Assembly: GCA_964344765.1 (NCBI GenBank)
Contig: CAYFOM010000056.1
Coordinates: 1-22,073 of the forward strand
Length of the DNA stretch: 22,073 nucleotides
Source: JACNIZ01 sp964344765
Lineage (GTDB): Bacteria > Planctomycetota > UBA1135
Direction of reading: 5' to 3'
Shown here: positions 8,849 through 16,873 of the stretch, piece after piece
Numbering within the stretch: the stretch's first letter is position 1
Layout: each line of letters opens with the position of its first letter
Translations under genes and position numbers: made by a program
Notes under the pieces: model-generated
The model's input: the letters and a program-made list of their open reading frames with translations, nothing else
What the model was told of the DNA's origin: nothing
The model's database searches: none

Positions 8849-10201
8849 TTATGCGCGTGGCCGGTAGATCGTCGCTGCAATCCAGCCGGTAGCGAGTACG
8901 CCGATCGCCGGGATTAGCGCATCGCTGTGGAACCACGCCATCATCGCCGAGAACGCGGTGACGGTGCCGACGAATAACAACGGCACGAACGGATAACCGG
9001 GAATCGGTACGGTTTTGGCTCCGAGGTCGCGTCGCAATAGGATCAAGCCGACCACCGAAAGCGCGGCGCAAAGACCAAGCAACCAACCCAAGTTGGTCAA
9101 TTGATCGCGCAGCGTCGAGCTCCATAACAAGCCGATGGCTAGTGCTGCTTGCAAAAAGATGGAGCGTGCCGGTGCTTGGCCGCGGAAGGAGAAGAAGCGC
9201 GGGAACACGCCGTCGTCGGCCATTTGCGCATAGACGCGTGGGCCGATCATGATCATCGACGAAATCGAAGTCAGCATGGCCAGCGCCAGACCAATGCGCA
9301 CCGTTTGTTCCAAGCCCGGACTGCCGAGGGCGGCGGTGGCGGTTGCGGCAATGGCTGATATTTTGTCCGGGTGGGTAAGCTCTTCGATCGGTGCTGCGTA
9401 AGCGAAGACGGTGTTGAGCGCTAGATAAAGCACCGTGACCAACAGCGTGCCGAGCAGCATCGCGCGCGGGATGTTGCGTTTGGCATCGCGCGCTTCACCG
9501 GCGACGTAAACCGCGGCGTTCCAACCGGAATAACTCAGCGATACCCACATGAGAACCATCGCGAAATCGCCCCAATGCCATGGTGGGATTGGTGAACCGT
9601 CGCTATTCGATAGGGGAGTGGCGCCGTTGGCGGCGTCGGCGGGGGGAATGGCTGCGGTGGTCGGCGCTTGGGCTTCGGGAAGCAACAGGGCGCCCCAAAC
9701 GGCGAGCACCACCAGCAGCACCACTTTGAAGCTCACCGCAAAGTTTTGCAGAATCGCACCCATGCTCAATCGGAAGGCATGCAGCGTGGCGAGCAGCAAA
9801 ATGAAAGCGCTGCCGATCAGGTCGGCGGGCAGCGCTTCGGGCACAAACGGCTGAATGTAAGCCTGTAGCGTTTCGGCGGCGACGGCGATGGCTCCAGCGA
9901 AACCGGCCCACAGTGAAATCCAGCCGGCGATGAAACCGGCGCGCGGGCCGATGGTGCGCGACAGGAATAGGTATTCGCCGCCCGATAGCTGCAGGTGGCG
10001 CGCCAACGCGCCGTAGCAAAGCACGCCGAGTATTGCGATCGCGCCGCCCACGCCCCATGCCCACAGCACGCGCTCGGGCGAGCCCAAATCAGCCAGCGCA
10101 TATCCGGTGGTCGAAAACACACCGGCGCCGATCATGTTGGCGACGACTATTGCCGTCAGACTGATCAGGCCGAAGCGCCGGCGGTCGGAATTCGCGGTCA
10201 T
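8849..10201 (-). CDS. APC superfamily amino-acid permease
   Basis: The 450-residue protein is hydrophobic throughout, with about twelve predicted membrane helices, the usual size for the amino acid-polyamine-organocation family. Helix 1 carries the unwound-helix motif NMIGAGVFSTTG (22-33), which in this family contacts the substrate backbone. CYGALARHLQLSGGEY at the end of helix 2 matches the conserved 'ALA..P.SGGEY' region. A polar insert rich in Pro, Ala and Ser lies between two helices near residues 185-210. It should move amino acids across the inner membrane by symport or exchange; the substrate is not predictable. Its start is 54 bases after the methyltransferase stop on the same strand, so the two may share a transcript. 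It converges on the M1 peptidase gene with a 36-base gap. Confidence 0.9.
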   Translation of the reverse strand: MTANSDRRRFGLISLTAIVVANMIGAGVFSTTGYALADLGSPERVLWAWGVGGAIAILGVLCYGALARHLQLSGGEYLFLSRTIGPRAGFIAGWISLWAGFAGAIAVAAETLQAYIQPFVPEALPADLIGSAFILLLATLHAFRLSMGAILQNFAVSFKVVLLVVLAVWGALLLPEAQAPTTAAIPPADAANGATPLSNSDGSPIPPWHWGDFAMVLMWVSLSYSGWNAAVYVAGEARDAKRNIPRAMLLGTLLVTVLYLALNTVFAYAAPIEELTHPDKISAIAATATAALGSPGLEQTVRIGLALAMLTSISSMIMIGPRVYAQMADDGVFPRFFSFRGQAPARSIFLQAALAIGLLWSSTLRDQLTNLGWLLGLCAALSVVGLILLRRDLGAKTVPIPGYPFVPLLFVGTVTAFSAMMAWFHSDALIPAIGVLATGWIAATIYRPRA

Positions 10202-10209
10202 GTGAGCGA

Positions 10210-10231
10210 GGCGCGGCGGAAGGGCCGCGCC
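10210..10231. other. GC-rich inverted repeat between methyltransferase and permease genes
   Basis: A perfect 8-bp stem (10210-10217 with 10224-10231) and a six-base loop lie between the methyltransferase stop and the permease start. There is no T tract in the minus direction, so it is not a standard intrinsic terminator. It may stabilise mRNA or act as an attenuator. Confidence 0.3.
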
Positions 10232-10255
10232 AAAACGTGAGCCAGGAGGCGGGGC

Positions 10256-10993
10256 TTACTTCTTGCCGAGACGCAGGACGTAGTTTTCCTCGAGCTCATT
10301 CATGGGTACGTCCTCAAGCAGCTCGAATCCGGCTTTTTCCAGTTCTTCCAGTACGACTTCTTTGCCGCAGCGCACGTGACCGAGAATCCATTCGCGCGAA
10401 ACACCGGGGATGCGTTCAAAATCGATGATCATCACTTCGCCGCCATCGCGAAGCGCACGGCGGATCGACGTCATCGTGCTGATTGGGAATTCAAAGTGAT
10501 GGTAAGTATCGATAATGACGACGCGATCGACGCTGTTGCGCGGCAGCTCGGCCGAGCGCTCGCTGCAGTGCACCACTTCGACCTGATTGAGCCCTTCATC
10601 GGCGGCGCGCTCGCGCAGGTGGGCGATCATGCCGGGCGAAATATCGACGGCGTAAACGGTGCCGTCGCTGCCGGCGGCGTTGGCGAGCGGCGTCAGCATC
10701 ATGCCGGTGCCGGAGCCGACATCGGCGACCACCATTCCGGGTTCGATGTTCATCGTCGCGGCGATCAGGTCGCGGTTGGCGTAGACCTCGCGGCTTTCGC
10801 CCTCAAAGCGCTTGGTCCAGGTGGCGGCATCCAGCTCGGGGTCGAGGAAGTTGTCGTTGATGCCCGGCCGCACGCTTTCTTCGGGCGGCGCGCTGCAGGC
10901 AGGCAGGATGGCCAGCAGGGCTACGGGGGCAAGTAGAGCCAGCGGGGCGATTTGGGTTGCGGATCGGAGGAGGGGCGACAGCGAAAATTGCAT
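10256..10993 (-). CDS. Exported class I SAM-dependent methyltransferase, probable lipoprotein
   Basis: The 245-residue protein has a long hydrophobic N-terminus (about 15-30) ending in a lipobox-like LPAC with Cys33, so it is predicted to leave the cytoplasm as a lipoprotein. The rest is a class I methyltransferase. A conserved lead-in (FLDPELDAATWTKRFE, 49-64) precedes motif I VADVGSGTG (89-97), the acidic residue that binds the SAM ribose is Asp117 in YAVDIS, and DTYHHFEFP is at 162-170. The strand DGGEVMIIDFERIPG (183-197) closes the Rossmann core. I recognise this as a family often annotated as UbiE-like and often bearing signal sequences in planctomycetes. The target is unknown. Export is puzzling because SAM is made in the cytoplasm. 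It may be co-transcribed with the permease downstream. Confidence 0.88.
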   Translation of the reverse strand: MQFSLSPLLRSATQIAPLALLAPVALLAILPACSAPPEESVRPGINDNFLDPELDAATWTKRFEGESREVYANRDLIAATMNIEPGMVVADVGSGTGMMLTPLANAAGSDGTVYAVDISPGMIAHLRERAADEGLNQVEVVHCSERSAELPRNSVDRVVIIDTYHHFEFPISTMTSIRRALRDGGEVMIIDFERIPGVSREWILGHVRCGKEVVLEELEKAGFELLEDVPMNELEENYVLRLGKK

Positions 10994-11056
10994 GCGGAAG
11001 ATTAGCAGCGGCGTGGATTTGCGGGCAATACGAGGGATTTTTGGAAAAAAGCTAAC

Positions 11057-11085
11057 TTGTAGGCTGCGTAAACGTGTGATATATA
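11057..11085 (+). promoter_or_regulatory. Candidate sigma-70 type promoter for the GntR/ABC operon
   Basis: A TTGTAG hexamer (11057-11062) is followed after exactly 17 bases by TATATA (11080-11085). This places transcription start near 11092, about 18 bases before the repressor ATG. The -10 box lies inside the inverted repeat described next. Recognition is by eye only. Confidence 0.45.
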
Positions 11086-11097
11086 TCTGTATATCAC
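11076..11097. promoter_or_regulatory. Perfect inverted repeat, probable operator of the GntR-type repressor
   Basis: The arms GTGATATA (11076-11083) and TATATCAC (11090-11097) are exact reverse complements around a six-base spacer. The 22-bp site lies 12 bases before the start codon of the adjacent GntR/YtrA-type regulator and covers the likely -10 box. GntR-family dimers usually bind inverted repeats with GT and AC ends and often repress their own operon, so autoregulation is the simplest reading. Confidence 0.65.
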
Positions 11098-11109
11098 GCA
11101 GGCGCAGCC

Positions 11110-11496
11110 ATGATGATTCACGTCAACCCCGCGGATGAACTTCCGATCTACCGGCAGATCATCCATCAAATCCGCGACGCGATCGCGGCGGGGGAGCTGC
11201 AACCGGGTGAAAAACTGCCGTCGCACCGCGATTTGTCGGCGCAGATTGTGGTTGCACCGCTGACCATCAAAAAAGCCTACGACGAACTCGAGGCCGAAGG
11301 ATTGCTGCAAACCTTGCGCGGCAAAGGCACCTTCGTCGCCGCCAAACCTCCACGGGTCAGTGCGGCGGATCGACGTCGGCGGCTAAGTCAGGCGGCGAAT
11401 CGCTTGCTGACCGAGGCGCAGCTCGCAGGCATGAGCTTGGACGAGGTGTTGGTGTTGTTACGGCAGTTGGAGGAGGAACGGGAGGAGCAAAAATGA
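11110..11496 (+). CDS. GntR family transcriptional regulator, YtrA type
   Basis: At 128 residues this is the short YtrA form of GntR: a winged helix-turn-helix (about 8-78) with the family phrases PIYRQIIHQIRDAIAAGEL and LQPGEKLPSHRDLS, the recognition helix near VAPLTIKKAYDELEAEGLL, and the wing RGKGTFV. The C-terminal tail (about 83-128) is a short helical segment that in this subfamily serves for dimerisation, not a large effector domain. YtrA regulators nearly always control adjacent ABC transporter genes, in Bacillus in response to cell-wall antibiotics. Here the next gene is an ABC ATPase whose ATG overlaps this stop. The start could be either of two tandem ATGs (11110 or 11113). Confidence 0.93.
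   Translation: MMIHVNPADELPIYRQIIHQIRDAIAAGELQPGEKLPSHRDLSAQIVVAPLTIKKAYDELEAEGLLQTLRGKGTFVAAKPPRVSAADRRRRLSQAANRLLTEAQLAGMSLDEVLVLLRQLEEEREEQK
11481..11487 (+). promoter_or_regulatory. Ribosome binding site of the ABC ATPase gene
   Basis: GGAGGAG lies five bases before ATG 11493, inside the end of the regulator gene. It supports this ATG over the downstream Met4 and shows that this organism does use Shine-Dalgarno sites here, although many neighbouring starts lack them. Confidence 0.75.
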
Positions 11497-12356
11497 ACGC
11501 AATGATCGAAATTCGCGGTTTGCATTACCGCTATCAAGCCGACTACGACGTGCTGCGCGGCTTGGATTTGAACATTGGCGAAGGAGAGATTGTCGGCTTG
11601 CTCGGACGCAACGGCGCCGGCAAAACCACGCTATTGCATTTGGCGATGGGTTTGCTGACACCGCAATCCGGCGAAATTCGGGTCTTTGGCAAGTCGCCGC
11701 AACAATCGGATGTCGAGGTCAAAAGGCGCATTGGTTTTGCATCCGAAAGCCAAGTGCTGCCGCCGGCGATGTCGGTGCAGCAGGTGCTGAACTACCACCG
11801 CAACCTGTTCCCCGATTGGGATGACGATTTGCTCGCGCGCTTAATGCAGCGCTTTCCGCTTCCCGCGCGCCGCCGCGTACGCTCGCTGAGCAAAGGCCAA
11901 TCGCGTCAATTGGCGTTGCTGTGTGCTTTGGCGCATCGCCCGGAGTTGCTGATCCTCGATGAACCCGGCGGCGGCTTGGATCCGGCAGCACGGCGTGAGT
12001 TTTTGGAGACATCCATCCAATTGCTCAACGAACACGGCACGAAGATTTTGTTTTCGTCGCATCACATGACCGACGTCGAACGCATGGCCAGCCGCATCGT
12101 GTTGTTGGAAGACGGCGACGCTCTGATCGATACCGATTTAGATGCACTGCGTGAAAGCTACTGCGTTGCGTCGGCCGAAAGCCGTGACGGCTTTGACCAA
12201 CTGCCGAACTGTTTGCGCATCCGTCAACGCGGTCCGGTTTGGAATGCGGTGTGCAAAGGTTCCACCGAAGAGGTTCAGCAACTTCTCCCGCAAGCGCACT
12301 GCAGGTCGGTTCCATTGGAAGAACTGTTCGTTGAGTTGTTAGGAGCAGAGGTGTGA
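11493..12356 (+). CDS. ABC transporter ATP-binding protein
   Basis: This 287-residue nucleotide-binding protein has all the ABC motifs: Walker A GRNGAGKTT (38-46), Q-loop Gln87, signature LSKGQ (132-136), Walker B LLILDE (152-157), D-loop GGGLDP (159-164) and switch His190. The final 70 residues are a small accessory domain of the kind seen in drug and antibiotic exporter ATPases. The signature has K in place of the second S of LSGGQ (LSKGQ), which is common in the YtrB/BcrA-like branch. It should power the permease encoded next, whose GTG start overlaps this stop. The ATG overlaps the regulator stop by four bases, so translation is probably coupled. Confidence 0.94.
   Translation: MNAMIEIRGLHYRYQADYDVLRGLDLNIGEGEIVGLLGRNGAGKTTLLHLAMGLLTPQSGEIRVFGKSPQQSDVEVKRRIGFASESQVLPPAMSVQQVLNYHRNLFPDWDDDLLARLMQRFPLPARRRVRSLSKGQSRQLALLCALAHRPELLILDEPGGGLDPAARREFLETSIQLLNEHGTKILFSSHHMTDVERMASRIVLLEDGDALIDTDLDALRESYCVASAESRDGFDQLPNCLRIRQRGPVWNAVCKGSTEEVQQLLPQAHCRSVPLEELFVELLGAEV
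12341..12345 (+). promoter_or_regulatory. Ribosome binding site that supports the GTG start of the permease
   Basis: AGGAG lies seven bases before GTG 12353. It makes this GTG, which overlaps the ATPase stop, the preferred start of the permease. Confidence 0.7.
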
Positions 12357-13813
12357 GCGCAACTCCAATCAACAGCGCGTTGACCCCAGCGAAGTTCAAG
12401 TCGTCCTTGGCTCAGTTGGTTCGCCAAGACCCGGCAATGAACTGGGTGCCGCTCGCCTTGCTGATCGCATTGCTTGCCGGTCTGCTCGCCGGCGATATGG
12501 CGCCGCCGCCGGATCATGAAGAAGGCTTCGCCGGCAGTCCGCTTTGGTTGCGTTGGTTCATCCTTACTGATTTGACCCTAGTCATCAGCGTTTGGGCGGG
12601 AATCGTCAACCATCTCAACGTCAAAGCCTTTCCGTTCCAAATGTTGCTGCCGGTCTCCAGTCGCCGGCTGTGGGCTTCGCGGGTTTGGGTGGCTTATTTG
12701 GGCACACTTGGACCGCTAGTCGTCGCCACCGTTGCATTCATTTCGCTTTCGGGTGACTACTATTCGCCCGGATTTCAAATGTGGTTGCGCATGGTCATGG
12801 TGTTCGCGTTGCTCCCCGCCATGGTGCACGCCGCAGGTTCCGGAGCCGACCGCAACGTGGCCAAAATCAGCACGCCAAAATGGTTCAGCGCCGCATTGAT
12901 CCTGCTCGCGACTCAACTTTTCATTGGCTGGCTAAAGCCGGCAACCTGGCTCACAGCGATCGGCGTCGCTGCAGCCACCACAGCTTTGCTTTTTTGGACC
13001 CGTGCGCGCCTACCGATGCAATTTCAATGGCGGAAGTCCATTGAGTCAGCAGCTCCAACTCATTCCAAAGCATCAAAAATCGACAACGTCGGCGCCGACG
13101 TACCTCGACTGCTGCAAATCCCCATCATTAGTCCGTGGGCGGAGGTCAATCGCTACCTGGCTCCGGATAAGTGGATTCGCATCAACATCTACCTGGTAAT
13201 GGCCGGCGCCTTCAACATGGTCTTGAGCTTTGGCGGCGACTCGCAGCTGATCCTGTTTGAACTGGCGTTAATTCAAGCGTTGTATCTACTCTTCGCCATG
13301 GCAGGCTTGCCGCGCGTCGCCTTTTTACCCATTCCCAAGTGGCGAATCTTTTTGCAAGGGGCCGGCCAGGGGTTCGCAATGGTCGCGTTTTGTCTCATCA
13401 TCAAAGCATGGCAGGGAAGCTTGGATTTGAGCTGGAATGCGGTTGCCACTGCAAGCGCGGCATCGGCTGTGCTGATGTGGTTTGCGGCCTGGTTGGTGGT
13501 GACCACCGCAGTGATTCATCATTTCCTAACCTATCCAAGGAGTCGTATCGCGCGATGGCTTGGTTGGTGGTTAAAGAAGCTGCATGTGGTCGCAGCTTTC
13601 TGGCTCACGCTGTGGGCCCTGACCGGAGCACTGAATGAACAGTCCTTCGACGTCGAAAAACTGCACCAAGGCTTGGCCGACGTCTTGCCTCAGGGTGCAC
13701 TGGCATGGACCGTCGTGATTCCGATCGTCGCGGCGTTCTATTGGGTGTGTTTGCGCTTGTTCCAACGCGTGGAAATCACCCAACTCAAAGATCGGTTGGT
13801 GATGGCAAGATGA
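12353..13813 (+). CDS. ABC-2 type permease, apparently two fused six-helix halves
   Basis: The 486-residue protein has about twelve hydrophobic segments. Six fall before residue 216 (near 31-47, 67-86, 112-131, 142-160, 178-196, 199-215) and six after 276 (near 277-293, 298-317, 337-352, 363-386, 409-426, 447-466), with a polar cytoplasmic stretch from 217 to 276. Both halves place an LP-(V/I)-containing loop with basic residues after their second helix (LLPVSSRRLW at 98-107, FLPIPKWRIF at 324-333). This suggests an internal duplication, so one chain could replace the usual permease dimer. It pairs with the upstream ATPase and probably exports a hydrophobic or cell-wall-active compound; the substrate is unknown. 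The start is GTG, overlapping the ATPase stop, and the stop overlaps the next gene's ATG. Confidence 0.85.
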   Translation: MSATPINSALTPAKFKSSLAQLVRQDPAMNWVPLALLIALLAGLLAGDMAPPPDHEEGFAGSPLWLRWFILTDLTLVISVWAGIVNHLNVKAFPFQMLLPVSSRRLWASRVWVAYLGTLGPLVVATVAFISLSGDYYSPGFQMWLRMVMVFALLPAMVHAAGSGADRNVAKISTPKWFSAALILLATQLFIGWLKPATWLTAIGVAAATTALLFWTRARLPMQFQWRKSIESAAPTHSKASKIDNVGADVPRLLQIPIISPWAEVNRYLAPDKWIRINIYLVMAGAFNMVLSFGGDSQLILFELALIQALYLLFAMAGLPRVAFLPIPKWRIFLQGAGQGFAMVAFCLIIKAWQGSLDLSWNAVATASAASAVLMWFAAWLVVTTAVIHHFLTYPRSRIARWLGWWLKKLHVVAAFWLTLWALTGALNEQSFDVEKLHQGLADVLPQGALAWTVVIPIVAAFYWVCLRLFQRVEITQLKDRLVMAR

Positions 13814-15609
13814 AAACTCTAACGCGATGGTTAATGTTGGAATGCTGCGCGATTCTGTGGTTGTTGTGGGCAACTTGCCCGGCAATGAGTCAACAGAGCG
13901 CTTCGGCAAAACAGTACCAGCAAGGTGCAAAGCTCCTGGCCGAGCAACTTCAGGAATACGTAGAACGGGAAATGGTGCTCGGTGCGGAACTGCTGGTGAT
14001 TCACCACGACAAGGTGTTATTGCACCAGGGGTTTGGTTGGGCCGATCGCGAGGATGAAAAGAAAATGGTGGCGAATACCATCTTCAACATTCGCTCGATG
14101 ACGAAGCCATTGACCGGTGCAGCCGCGCAAATTTTGGTCGACGAAGGCAAACTCAAGCTCGAGGATCCGGTTGCCAAGTACATTCCGAGCTTTGCCGAAA
14201 ATGGCAAAGAGCAGTTGCTGGTGAAACATCTCATCGAACATCGTTCCGGCTTGCCGTTGACGATGTTTAAGGCTGCGGTCGATGAATTTGAAAGCCTCAC
14301 CGCAATTGCCGACGCCGCCGCAACTGCCGAATTGCGCTTTGATCCCGGCAGTCAGTTCTATTACTCCGACGCCGGCTCCGACGTACTCGGTGCCGTCGTC
14401 GCCGCCGCGTCCGGACAACCGCTGGATGAGTTTGTTGAGCAACGATTGCTGAAGCCGCTTGGGAGGAGCGATAGCTTCTACCAGCCGGGTGAAAACGATT
14501 CGCGCGTTGCGAGGATGGCAACCTTATACGTCGGCTTTGCCGAAACATGGATGCCAAATTGGAAGCCGGATGGCCAATCGATGTACCCCTTCGCATGGGG
14601 TTCGCAAAGCGTTTACAGCACGCCGCGCGACTACGCCAAGTTTTTGCAAATGTGGATGAACGGCGGGACTTCAGGCAGCAATCAAGTGCTAACTCAAAAC
14701 GCGGTGCATCGCACTTTGGCGCCTGCTTCGACGATGTTGGCGTTGGGTTCCGACAAGGAAATGCCAACTGGATTCCCAGGCTTGCACACCGCATACGGGC
14801 AAATGTCGGTGCTTTATTTGAACGGCGAAAACCAAGTGGAAATCATCGGCCATAGCGGCTCGGATGGCACCTTGGCATATGCGTGGCCGAAGGAGGACTT
14901 AATCGTTTGCATGTTCACGCAATCGCGCGGGCAAAGCATCGTTTTCCGATTTGAATCCGACGTGCATCGTTTTTTGCTGGACCCCTCGGCGAATCAACCC
15001 GCACCGGATGAACTGCAACCCTTGCTCGGGATTTACGTCCCCAAAAGCGGCCCAATGATGGGACGCAAAGTGGAAGTGCTGATGTACAACGGCGCACTCG
15101 CCGTCGACGTGCCCGACCAAATGTTGTTCGAGCTCTCCGAGCCGGACGAAGACGGATGGCGTCACATGGTTTTTGAACCGCGCGCAAAGTTGAAGTTTGA
15201 ACAGCAAGGCGGTGAACCCGCCGAAGCATTGCTGTTCCTGTCGCCCGGCGCCAAGGAATCGGAACGAGTGCCGCGCTGGTCGCCCGATGAAGAGAAGGAG
15301 AACGTCGGGCTCGCCGTCGAATACCACCGCTACTTCGGCTACTACTGGGATGAGGAAGGCCAGGTCGAGGTCAAGTTCCGCGAGCACGAGGGCAAGCTGG
15401 CCGTGGACCACCCCAAGGTGCCGGTGCCGATCACGTTCAGCGGCCCGGATGAAGACGGATTCTGGACCATGGAACTCAATCCACAAGTCCGTATCCGCTT
15501 CGAGGACAATGAATTAGGCGAAGTCGACCGCTACGACGTGCACGTCCAAGGCCAAGTCGTCCCGCGCAAGCGATTGCGAGGGTTAACGGATACAAAAACT
15601 GACGGATAG
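13810..15609 (+). CDS. Serine hydrolase of the beta-lactamase/PBP fold with two C-terminal beta modules
   Basis: The frame is open from 13705, but ATG 13810 overlaps the permease stop as ATGA and gives a signal peptide (hydrophobic 8-26, cleavage near AMSQQ). The protein is then 599 residues. The class C beta-lactamase fold spans about 40-390, with SMTK (Ser96, Lys99), YSD (185-187) in place of YxN, and GHSGSDGT as the KTG/HxG element. By family it is a periplasmic esterase, D-aminopeptidase or penicillin-recognising hydrolase. Two related segments follow (405-464 and 508-565), sharing VEV, a GxLAVD strand, PDEDGxW, a P and a final FE. It is the fourth gene of the regulator-exporter operon, so it may process the same compound that the transporter handles. 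That link is inferred. Confidence 0.88.
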   Translation: MKTLTRWLMLECCAILWLLWATCPAMSQQSASAKQYQQGAKLLAEQLQEYVEREMVLGAELLVIHHDKVLLHQGFGWADREDEKKMVANTIFNIRSMTKPLTGAAAQILVDEGKLKLEDPVAKYIPSFAENGKEQLLVKHLIEHRSGLPLTMFKAAVDEFESLTAIADAAATAELRFDPGSQFYYSDAGSDVLGAVVAAASGQPLDEFVEQRLLKPLGRSDSFYQPGENDSRVARMATLYVGFAETWMPNWKPDGQSMYPFAWGSQSVYSTPRDYAKFLQMWMNGGTSGSNQVLTQNAVHRTLAPASTMLALGSDKEMPTGFPGLHTAYGQMSVLYLNGENQVEIIGHSGSDGTLAYAWPKEDLIVCMFTQSRGQSIVFRFESDVHRFLLDPSANQPAPDELQPLLGIYVPKSGPMMGRKVEVLMYNGALAVDVPDQMLFELSEPDEDGWRHMVFEPRAKLKFEQQGGEPAEALLFLSPGAKESERVPRWSPDEEKENVGLAVEYHRYFGYYWDEEGQVEVKFREHEGKLAVDHPKVPVPITFSGPDEDGFWTMELNPQVRIRFEDNELGEVDRYDVHVQGQVVPRKRLRGLTDTKTDG

Positions 15610-15649
15610 GAGCCGTCGAATGGGGGATAATTGTGGATACTGAAAATCC

Positions 15650-16828
15650 ATGACCAAAAGCCAATTCCCCTCTTTCCTGTCCGCCTTGCTTTTGATCTCC
15701 GCCGCCGGTTCCGCCGTCGGCCAAGAACAGACTTCCGCGCAGAAGCAGATCAAGCTCAGTCAGTCGGTGCTCGACGGTGCCGCCAGCGTCGGCATCACGC
15801 TGCCGAGTTCGGTGCCGGCCAACTGGGCAACGCTGCCGAAGCCGAAGCCAAACCCGCCGGCCGCGCCGAACATGGCGCCGTGGCCGACCATTGATTGGAC
15901 CGAAGCCACTCCGGCATCGCAAAACGTCGACGTGCAAGGTTTGATCCAAGCCGGACGCTACGCCGCCAACCATGGATCAAAGGGTGTGGTCGTCATCCGC
16001 AATGGCTACTTGATTGCCGAAGGTTACGCGAGTGGTTGGAATCGCGACACGCGCCAAACCGGCTACTCCATCGCTAAGAGTTTCACTGCCGGTTTGTTCG
16101 GCATGCTGATCGAAGACGGCACCTTAAGCGACGAGCATGAGTTGGTAGGGAATTACATCCCAAGTTGGACGAACCCGAATAAAGGAGTGGTTGAGATCCG
16201 CGATTTGCTGTGCATGCACTCCGGTTTGCATTGGGATTTCATTAGCGATTACATCATCATGCCGTCGATGCCAAACCAGAGCAGCTATGCCGTCGGCCAG
16301 TCGATGGATCACGTGCCCGGTGCGGTTTGGGTGTACAACAACATGGGTGTGCAAGTGATGTCGCGCACCTTTAAGGAAATCACCGGTCAGCAGCCTTTGG
16401 ATTACGCGACCAGCGATTTGTTCAACGTCATCGGCATGTGGAACGCCGACTGGAAGCGCGACTCAAACGGCAATACGCTGACTTATCAATCGGTGATCGC
16501 CAGCGCACGCGAGTTTGCCAAATTTGGCTACCTCTACCTGCGCAACGGCGAATGGGATGGCCAACAGTTGATGTCGTCGAACTGGATCCAACTTTGCACC
16601 ACGCCATCGCAAACGCTGAACCCGTTCTACGGTTACCTGTGGTGGCTGAACACCGGCGGTTTGGAAATGCCGAACGTGCCGGCCGATGCTTATTACGCCG
16701 CCGGATTGGGTGAAAAGCGCATCTACGTCGTGCCCAGCAAAGACTTGGTTGTAGTCCGCCTCGGCCCCGGCAACTCGTCTTGGAACGACGACGCCTTCCT
16801 CGGCCCGATCTGCAACGCCGCACAGTAA
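15650..16828 (+). CDS. Serine hydrolase of the beta-lactamase fold, second and distinct copy
   Basis: This 392-residue protein has a signal peptide (hydrophobic 8-22, cleavage near AVGQE) and a Pro-rich segment (62-79) before the catalytic domain. SIAK (Ser140, Lys143) is the nucleophile motif and YNN (229-231) the YxN motif. AGLGEKRIYVVP (351-362) takes the place of the KTG strand. These match the beta-lactamase-related family that includes esterases and 6-aminohexanoate-dimer hydrolases. Four cysteines lie in the sequence (CMHSG, QLCTTP, ICNA and others are candidates), which could form disulfides after export. It follows the previous hydrolase by 40 bases on the same strand but is clearly from another subgroup, so it is not a recent tandem duplicate. 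No Shine-Dalgarno is evident. The substrate is unknown. Confidence 0.87.
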   Translation: MTKSQFPSFLSALLLISAAGSAVGQEQTSAQKQIKLSQSVLDGAASVGITLPSSVPANWATLPKPKPNPPAAPNMAPWPTIDWTEATPASQNVDVQGLIQAGRYAANHGSKGVVVIRNGYLIAEGYASGWNRDTRQTGYSIAKSFTAGLFGMLIEDGTLSDEHELVGNYIPSWTNPNKGVVEIRDLLCMHSGLHWDFISDYIIMPSMPNQSSYAVGQSMDHVPGAVWVYNNMGVQVMSRTFKEITGQQPLDYATSDLFNVIGMWNADWKRDSNGNTLTYQSVIASAREFAKFGYLYLRNGEWDGQQLMSSNWIQLCTTPSQTLNPFYGYLWWLNTGGLEMPNVPADAYYAAGLGEKRIYVVPSKDLVVVRLGPGNSSWNDDAFLGPICNAAQ

Positions 16829-16873
16829 GCCTGCAGCGCGTCGCGCATTCCTAAGCCCGCGCTAAGCTGGGGG

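Noticed and set aside
8838..8865. Inverted repeat around the permease stop (ACCGGC with GCCGGT)
   Set aside because: The outer stem is six bases, it lies partly in coding sequence, and neither strand has a T tract, so no terminator is claimed.
13705..13809. Upstream extension of the operon hydrolase
   Set aside because: It overlaps the permease gene and would place the signal peptide internally; ATG 13810 overlaps the permease stop in the operon's usual way.
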